From assembly GCA_004380135.1 (NCBI GenBank), contig QXCR01000055.1, positions 1 through 64,000 of the forward strand: a DNA stretch of 64,000 bases, read 5' to 3'. Below, piece by piece: positions 59,004-64,000 of this stretch. The notes below the pieces were generated by a model that saw nothing but the letters and a program-made list of their open reading frames with translations, did not search any database and had not been told where the DNA came from. The position numbers were made by a program, and so were the translations under genes. Numbering within the stretch: the first letter of the stretch is position 1; the number at the start of each line of letters is the position of its first letter. The DNA is from Stemphylium vesicarium (lineage: Eukaryota > Ascomycota > Dothideomycetes > Pleosporales > Pleosporaceae).

Positions 59004-60632
59004 TCAGTCAATCTCAGGCATCAACTCATCGTCATCGATCAAGTCGGGATCTACTTTGCTGCCCAAATCCGTCTCTTCCAGAAAAGCGCGGCCTCTGATT
59101 TCTTCGGGCAGATAGTCTTGCTTCACCTTGCCATCGAGATAATCGGGGTTATACTTGTATCCTTCGCCATAGCCCATGCCCTTCATAAGCTTGGTTGGGG
59201 CGTTGCGTATGTGAAGAGGTATCGGCAGCGCAGCGACTCCTGGTTCCTTCAAAGCATCAGTGGCGTTTTTCATGGCCCGGTATGCTCGTGTAGACTTGGG
59301 TGAAAGGGAGAGGGCGGTGACAGCATGGGCAAGGTTGATGCGACACTCTGGCATGCCAATCTTCTCACAAGCCGAATATGTGGCTGTCGCAAGGGACAGC
59401 ATGGTGTTGTCGGCCAATCCTACGTCTTCCGAGGCCACGACGATGAGGCGGCGGGCAATGTATCGCGGGTCTTCGCCAGACTCTAGCATGCGTGCCAGGT
59501 AGTATAGGGCGGCGTCAGGATCGGAGCCACGTATTGACTTGTGTAGGGCAGATATGGTGTCGTAGTGCTGGTCGCCAGCACGGTCGTATACGAGCGTCTT
59601 TGTGAGGCTCTGTTGTATCTTTTCCTTGGTCATGTCAGGTTGTTTGGCAAGGCCCATGGCAAGATCAAGGAGGTTTAGGGCGGTTCGCGCGTCGCCATCT
59701 GAGAATCGGGCGAAATAGTCTAGCATTGACTTGTCGAGGATTGGGCATGTGCATTCCTCGGCAGCCAGTGCGCGCTCCAGTATGCGGACCAGATCGTCTT
59801 CTTTCAGATCGTCTAGCGTAAAGGTTCGACATCTCGATAGCAGAGCCGAGATGACCTTGAAGGACGGGTTCTCGGTGGTGGCGGCTATGAGTGTTATGGT
59901 GCCAGACTCTACTGGACCGAGGAAGGCGTCTTGTTGTGTTTTAGAGAAGCGGTGCAGCTCGTCGCAAAAAACGATGGTCTTGCGGCCGGTCAACTGCAAG
60001 TCCCTAAAGGCCTCGGCGAAGATCTTGCGCACTTCCTCCAGCTTGGTGCTTGTGCTGTTGATTTCAACAAAGCGTGAGCCCGATGTATTTGCGATGAGGC
60101 GTGCAATAGTCGTCTTGCCTGTGCCTGGGCGTCCCCAGAGTACCATGGAGGGCAGTCTGCCTTGGTCGACCATGCCGCGCAGTACGCCGCCGCGCCCTAC
60201 CAGTTCCTGTCCGTATACGTCGTCCAAGGTCATGGGCCGCATGCGCTCAGCCAGCGGCATGGCATCTTCGACTGCCTTGAGCTTCCTGGCCCGCTTGGGG
60301 GCAGAAGGCGATTGCAATTCGCCATTCGTTTGCTTGTCGGCCGTCTCTTCGAATGACCGCTTTGTGCGCAGCGTCGGTGTCTTGGGCCGTTCTAAGCGCT
60401 GCGTTGCTGGCGGCGCAACTGGCGGCGAGGATGTCGGGTTGCCATTCTTCTGGGTCAAGGCGGGCGGTTTGCGTGCGCCGGGGGTGAAGAAACTGTAGGC
60501 CTTTCCCAAACTCGGCGTGCCCTGTGGCTCGGGCTCGAGGAGAAAATCAGCGCAGCCACTGTCAATGTGTTCGTTGATACGGGCGTCTTTGACGGCTTTG
60601 GAGCAGATTGGGCAATCGACCATATCGAGCAT
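59004..60632 (-). CDS. MGS1: AAA+ ATPase of the MGS1/WRNIP1/RarA family
   Basis: Intronless 542-aa protein that helps maintain replication forks in the nucleus and is known in yeast to act with PCNA and polymerase delta. Order of parts: a UBZ4 ubiquitin-binding zinc finger CPIC...H...C (C7, C10, H22, C27); a disordered Pro/Lys-rich linker (about 30-120) with basic clusters PKRARK suited to nuclear import; the AAA+ core with Walker A GRPGTGKTT (167-175), Walker B VFCDELHR (221-228), sensor-1 ATTENPSF (251-258) and LLSRCR arginine finger (about 264-269); then the family's C-terminal oligomerisation part containing GYGEGYKYNPDY. The Walker A position usually occupied by Pro or Gly is Arg168. An alternative start is Met4. 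It shares a promoter region with the divergent aminotransferase gene. Confidence 0.95.
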   Translation of the reverse strand: MLDMVDCPICSKAVKDARINEHIDSGCADFLLEPEPQGTPSLGKAYSFFTPGARKPPALTQKNGNPTSSPPVAPPATQRLERPKTPTLRTKRSFEETADKQTNGELQSPSAPKRARKLKAVEDAMPLAERMRPMTLDDVYGQELVGRGGVLRGMVDQGRLPSMVLWGRPGTGKTTIARLIANTSGSRFVEINSTSTKLEEVRKIFAEAFRDLQLTGRKTIVFCDELHRFSKTQQDAFLGPVESGTITLIAATTENPSFKVISALLSRCRTFTLDDLKEDDLVRILERALAAEECTCPILDKSMLDYFARFSDGDARTALNLLDLAMGLAKQPDMTKEKIQQSLTKTLVYDRAGDQHYDTISALHKSIRGSDPDAALYYLARMLESGEDPRYIARRLIVVASEDVGLADNTMLSLATATYSACEKIGMPECRINLAHAVTALSLSPKSTRAYRAMKNATDALKEPGVAALPIPLHIRNAPTKLMKGMGYGEGYKYNPDYLDGKVKQDYLPEEIRGRAFLEETDLGSKVDPDLIDDDELMPEID

Positions 60633-60848
60633 GAGAGCACTGAGTGGCTCGCCGACGCGCGACGCGAATTATTCTGGGGTAACGCGACCTGCCACCACCG
60701 ACCACCGGCCGCCGACCACCGAGACCGGCCGTATTTCGGAATATATCCCCCGCTTGATGACGGCAGACGGCGGCCCTCGAGCACGCAATAGCAACACTAC
60801 CCACCAGGGCTGTTTCCTTGCTCCTAGATACCAGTCATTGCGTGTGCC
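60633..60848. promoter_or_regulatory. Divergent promoter region MGS1 / aminotransferase
   Basis: 216 bp separate the two start codons, so both promoters and 5' UTRs must share this stretch. It is GC-rich with repeated CCACCGACC/CCGGCCG motifs (about 60695-60732) and has no obvious TATA box. Confidence 0.6.
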
Positions 60849-62219
60849 ATGCGAGCAAGTATCGTGACTCCACTCCTACGCAATATCCGCAACCCGACAA
60901 AGAGGCCAGGCACCACTCCACTGAGAGCCATGTCAGCGACTACTCGGAGGGAGGATCCCTTCAAGCCCGCGAAGAGAGTCGCGGGGCAGAAGCAGGACGT
61001 CTGGTCCATTGTCAATGAGGCCGCCGCTGCCTCGCCCATTCAGCCCATTGTCAACATGGGCCAGGGCTTCTTCGGCTACAATCCTCCCCAATTCGTCCTC
61101 GATGCCGCCAAATCCGCCCTCGACCAAGTAGACTGCAATCAGTACTCGCCCACCAAGGGCCGACCGCGCTTAAAAAAGGCCATCGCTAATGCCTACTCCC
61201 CCTTCTTCGGCCGCGAAATAGATCCCGAGAAGGAGGTCACCATTACAACCGGCGCAAACGAGGGCATGCTCAGCGCCTTCATGGGCTTCCTCGAGGACGG
61301 CGACGAGGTCGTTGTCTTCGAGCCCTTCTTCGACCAGTACATTAGCAATATTGAGATGCCTGGCGGCAAGGTCGTTTACGTGCCCATGCACCCACCCAAA
61401 GACGGTGCGATCAAGACAACTTCAGCAGCCGAGTGGAGCGTCGACATGAAGGAGCTGGAAGCCGCCATAACATCAAAGACGCGCATGATCGTCCTCAACT
61501 CCCCGCACAACCCCATTGGCAAGGTCTTCTCAAAGGATGAACTACAGGCTATTGGCGATATTTGCGTCAAGAACAACATCATCATCCTCTCAGACGAAGT
61601 GTACGACCGCTTATACTATGTCCCCTTCACGCGCGTCGCCACTCTCTCCCCAGACATCGCAAAACTTACCTTGACAGTCGGATCAGGCGGCAAGAACTTC
61701 TACGCGACCGGCTGGAGAGTAGGCTGGTTGATCGGACCCGAGCATCTAATCAAGTACGTTAGTGCTGCACATACGCGCATCTGCTACAGCAGCGTTTCTC
61801 CTCTGCAAGAAGCCACGGCCATTGGTTTTGAACAAGCCGACGCCCACAACTTCTGGGAAGAGTCCAAGAAAGAAATGAAGGCCAAGATGGACAAATTTAC
61901 CGCCGTCTTTGACGAGCTCAACTTGCCCTACTCTGACCCTGAGGGTGGCTACTTTGTCCTTGTAAACATGTCAAAGGTTAAGCTACCGGAAGACTACGAG
62001 TTCCCACCACATGTCGCAGAGCGACCAAGGGATTTCAAGCTCAGTTGGTTCTTGATCAAAGAAGTCGGTGTGGCTGCCATTCCTCCCACCGAGTTCTTCA
62101 CCCCAGGAAATGCCCATATTGTAGAGGACTGGCTGCGGTTCGCGGTGTGCAAGAACGACGATGTGCTCGAAAGGGCTATGGAACGTTTGAGGAACCTGAA
62201 GAAATACATCCAGGAGTGA
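60849..62219 (+). CDS. BNA3: Kynurenine aminotransferase-type PLP enzyme (class I/II aminotransferase)
   Basis: Intronless, 456 aa. Fold-type I PLP aminotransferase of the kynurenine aminotransferase/cysteine-S-conjugate lyase group; it would convert kynurenine to kynurenic acid and transaminate related amino acids. Visible residues: NMGQGFFGYNPP (substrate loop, 69-80), TTGANEGMLSAF (cofactor phosphate site, 133-144), NSPHNPIGK (217-225), SDEVYD (248-253) and the Schiff-base lysine in SGGKNFYATGWRVGW (K282). LRFAVCK near the C-terminus holds the carboxylate-binding Arg. The first ~30 residues are basic with few acids, like a mitochondrial presequence, and an internal Met28 (MSATTRRED) would give a cytosolic form. 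Activity on other aromatic substrates cannot be excluded. Confidence 0.92.
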   Translation: MRASIVTPLLRNIRNPTKRPGTTPLRAMSATTRREDPFKPAKRVAGQKQDVWSIVNEAAAASPIQPIVNMGQGFFGYNPPQFVLDAAKSALDQVDCNQYSPTKGRPRLKKAIANAYSPFFGREIDPEKEVTITTGANEGMLSAFMGFLEDGDEVVVFEPFFDQYISNIEMPGGKVVYVPMHPPKDGAIKTTSAAEWSVDMKELEAAITSKTRMIVLNSPHNPIGKVFSKDELQAIGDICVKNNIIILSDEVYDRLYYVPFTRVATLSPDIAKLTLTVGSGGKNFYATGWRVGWLIGPEHLIKYVSAAHTRICYSSVSPLQEATAIGFEQADAHNFWEESKKEMKAKMDKFTAVFDELNLPYSDPEGGYFVLVNMSKVKLPEDYEFPPHVAERPRDFKLSWFLIKEVGVAAIPPTEFFTPGNAHIVEDWLRFAVCKNDDVLERAMERLRNLKKYIQE

Positions 62220-63288
62220 GAGAAAATTACATGATACCACGTACGAATGAATGAATGAATGTATGAAATGAAGATGAACATCTACAGCCAATTATTTTGT
62301 TTTCGCATGTGGAACAGGCTTCCTTCTAATAACACAACCAAGTAGCCAGGAAATCTTCGGCTTACATCCAAAGAGTGGGCGATAGGTCGTGTTAGAGGAC
62401 GTGTCGTGGCCAAGAACGTATGAAAACAGATACACGAGTTTTGCTACCTATGCTAACAGGGCATAACTTCTGTAACGGTTTGGACCTTGCCAAGATCCAC
62501 TCCGGTACAAGTTGGGTACGGTTATCGCTACCACACTTTATCATCCCACACACGTATATAGCTGCCCTCTTTCGTAGCTATACAATGACAGCGCAGTCCT
62601 CTTCCCCTCTCACACCGTTACAACTTCTTTCAAAAAAATCCACTCAGTTCAAATTAGCATCGTACGTCATTAGGACATTAAACAGTATAGTCATTAGCTA
62701 GTAACGTAATGTGACCGCTATGATCGTAGCCACTACAAATTATGAAGCTCTTTAACGTATCGCAACTACCTATACTTAATCTCGTCACCTTAATGCAGAG
62801 AAAGCGCAATCGCTAAGCACTATAATATAAGAGGAATGAAGTGTTAGCTACCTGTTCGAACGACAAGGAAACCCGACGTCTCCCTTACGAACACGTATAT
62901 GTCGCATCTGAGCCGTTGGCAGAAAACAGCAATTTACCTCCAACACATGGCAGGATGCAACCCTCTCTATATGGGTCATGTCATGCCGACAAAGAAGTCC
63001 TTACTCCCGCCATGTCCGTGTACCGCTTCCAAGTCTTTCATCTTCTTTATCGGTCATGAAACACGCTCGCCGCACCCGCATCTCGATCCCCCTTGTGCAC
63101 CCAAAAACAGCATGACAATAATATTCGCTGCGCCAGGCGACCTATTCAGCGCGTACAAATGAAGACTCAATGGGTTCGAATTAGAGTCATCGCCCACGAA
63201 AGCTTCGAAGAGTCACTCTTTTGAACTTCACTGGTGGAACAAGACATTCCATTCTCTACAGACCTTTTGTTCTTTCCTGAAGATCACA
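62220..63288. other. Intergenic region
   Basis: About 1.07 kb of moderate GC. ATGA repeats follow the aminotransferase stop (62245-62272). Several short frames (up to about 93 codons) lack motifs. The promoter and 5' UTR of the secreted-protein gene lie at the right end; an AGATCACA context precedes its ATG. No gene called. Confidence 0.5.
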
Positions 63289-64000
63289 ATGCACGGCGTA
63301 TATCTAATCCTGTCCTTCTTTTCGCATTCTTTGCTTTCACTGGCAGTGCCGCAGCATGAACGTCCCGCGGCTACTTCTCTTCAGCCACCTCAAACTTCTT
63401 CAGGTCTCGCTCCGCGGCAGAACGACGACCATGAATTGCTGGCCCTCGTTTCCGTATTGCGTCCATGGTGGCTTCCAGACCCAACACCCGCGTCAAAAGC
63501 GACTGGAACAACAACAAAGCCTCGATCAACAGTGATAATTACAGTCACGCCTGGCGGAGGGACCTTGACCACCATCAAGTGGGTTACACCCTCCCCGACT
63601 CCAATTCGATATACTTCAACAAAGGTTGTCTGGGTCACAGCGGCTGATAAGCGGGGAGAAAGAGAACGGGAAGCCACGCCCCCGACTGCAACAGCAGTAG
63701 CAATACCATCGCCCTCTTCTCCCCCTCTGACTCCCCTCGAGGCTCGGAAAAACATTTTGGACATCTCCGAACTTGAAGACACACCCTCTCCAGGTGACAT
63801 CAACGTATGCACCAAACCTGACTTTAGAGAATGCGAAAAGATACACTCTACTACATACAAATGCCACGACGTGCCGCCAAACTGGGCCTTGGTCATTCTG
63901 GCTGTCCGCCCCGATCCAGGCCAGCGCTGCAATTTCTATACAAAGTGGGAGTGTGAACAGACCGGGGCGTCATGGATTAGCAACGTGAGATCGCCAGGCT
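63289..64000 (+). CDS. Secreted Cys-rich protein with Ser/Thr/Pro-rich linker (partial, runs off right edge)
   Basis: Open frame of 237 codons from ATG 63289 to the window end. The N-terminus MHGVYLILSFFSHSLLSLAV is a typical signal peptide. A low-complexity region rich in Ser, Thr and Pro follows (about 25-160), with a dibasic KR near residue 120 (AADKRGERERE) that could be a Kex2-type cleavage site. A cysteine-containing module then starts VCTKPDFRECEKIHSTTYKC and continues CHDVPP...QRCNFYTKWECEQTG. The spacing of Cys, Tyr and Trp resembles small beta/gamma-crystallin-like domains of fungal secreted proteins, but that is only a visual impression. Role unknown; a secreted, possibly host- or environment-facing protein. 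An internal GTATGC could be a splice donor, and the 3' end is not visible. Confidence 0.65.
   Translation, partial: MHGVYLILSFFSHSLLSLAVPQHERPAATSLQPPQTSSGLAPRQNDDHELLALVSVLRPWWLPDPTPASKATGTTTKPRSTVIITVTPGGGTLTTIKWVTPSPTPIRYTSTKVVWVTAADKRGEREREATPPTATAVAIPSPSSPPLTPLEARKNILDISELEDTPSPGDINVCTKPDFRECEKIHSTTYKCHDVPPNWALVILAVRPDPGQRCNFYTKWECEQTGASWISNVRSPG

Noticed and set aside
59731..60498. 255-codon plus-strand frame opposite MGS1
   Set aside because: Ser/Arg-rich shadow of the conserved AAA+ gene, without a recognisable domain.
63390..63932. 180-codon minus-strand frame at the right end
   Set aside because: Antisense to the signal-peptide protein; the plus-strand frame has a signal peptide and a Cys module, the minus-strand frame only low-complexity sequence.
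1..64000. tRNA, rRNA or telomere repeats
   Set aside because: No cloverleaf with intact A and B boxes, no rRNA-like conserved stretch and no TTAGGG array was noticed; a covariance-model scan would be needed to exclude a tRNA in the gene islands.

Overview
The window reads as nuclear DNA of a filamentous ascomycete, most likely a Dothideomycete (Pleosporales-like). The genes are fungal, introns are short (53-72 bp, GT..AG), there are no operons, and the genome is bipartite: a few normal-GC gene islands are set in long AT-rich tracts of dead transposons. The AT-rich tracts look like the outcome of repeat-induced point mutation (RIP). They are saturated with TpA, and stop codons stand where glutamine or tryptophan codons are expected, while reading-frame lengths are kept. 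The taxonomic placement is inference.

Layout. 1-5.3 kb: end of an apparently intact pogo/Fot1-type transposon (transposase N-terminus on the minus strand), a RIP-mutated family-A pogo element carrying a hAT-type MITE, and gypsy/LTR debris. 5.4-9.3 kb: gene island with a two-exon FAD monooxygenase and a broken hypothetical gene. 9.3-27.6 kb: AT-rich transposon graveyard (solo LTR with a 5-bp duplication, pogo families B and C, Tc1 remnants, two gypsy families, foldback and hAT MITEs). 27.6-30.5 kb: small island with one 288-aa orphan gene. 30.5-51.1 kb: a nested stack. Gypsy G1 is interrupted by pogo C2, which is interrupted by gypsy G3, which is interrupted by pogo C3; pogo A2, more gypsy G2 and a near-perfect hairpin hAT MITE follow. 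51.1-64 kb: gene-rich, with a five-exon orphan protein, a decayed gene, a YeeE/YedE-like sulfur-transport membrane protein, diphthamide synthase DPH1, the replication-associated AAA+ ATPase MGS1/WRNIP1, a kynurenine-type aminotransferase and the start of a secreted Cys-rich protein running off the right edge.

The conserved genes at the right act in unrelated housekeeping processes (translation-factor modification, fork maintenance, tryptophan/kynurenine metabolism, sulfur uptake); I see no metabolic cluster. MGS1 and the aminotransferase share a 216-bp divergent promoter, and DPH1 and MGS1 converge. The more unusual content is in the mobile DNA. Five distinct pogo-like families share a terminal architecture of ACGT ends plus a 17-bp motif repeated in tandem, and those ends are spared from RIP while the bodies are destroyed. 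Two long introns of the orphan gene carry the same ~110-bp repeat in opposite orientation. One gypsy element carries an additional antisense reading frame. No CRISPR, rRNA or convincing tRNA was seen.
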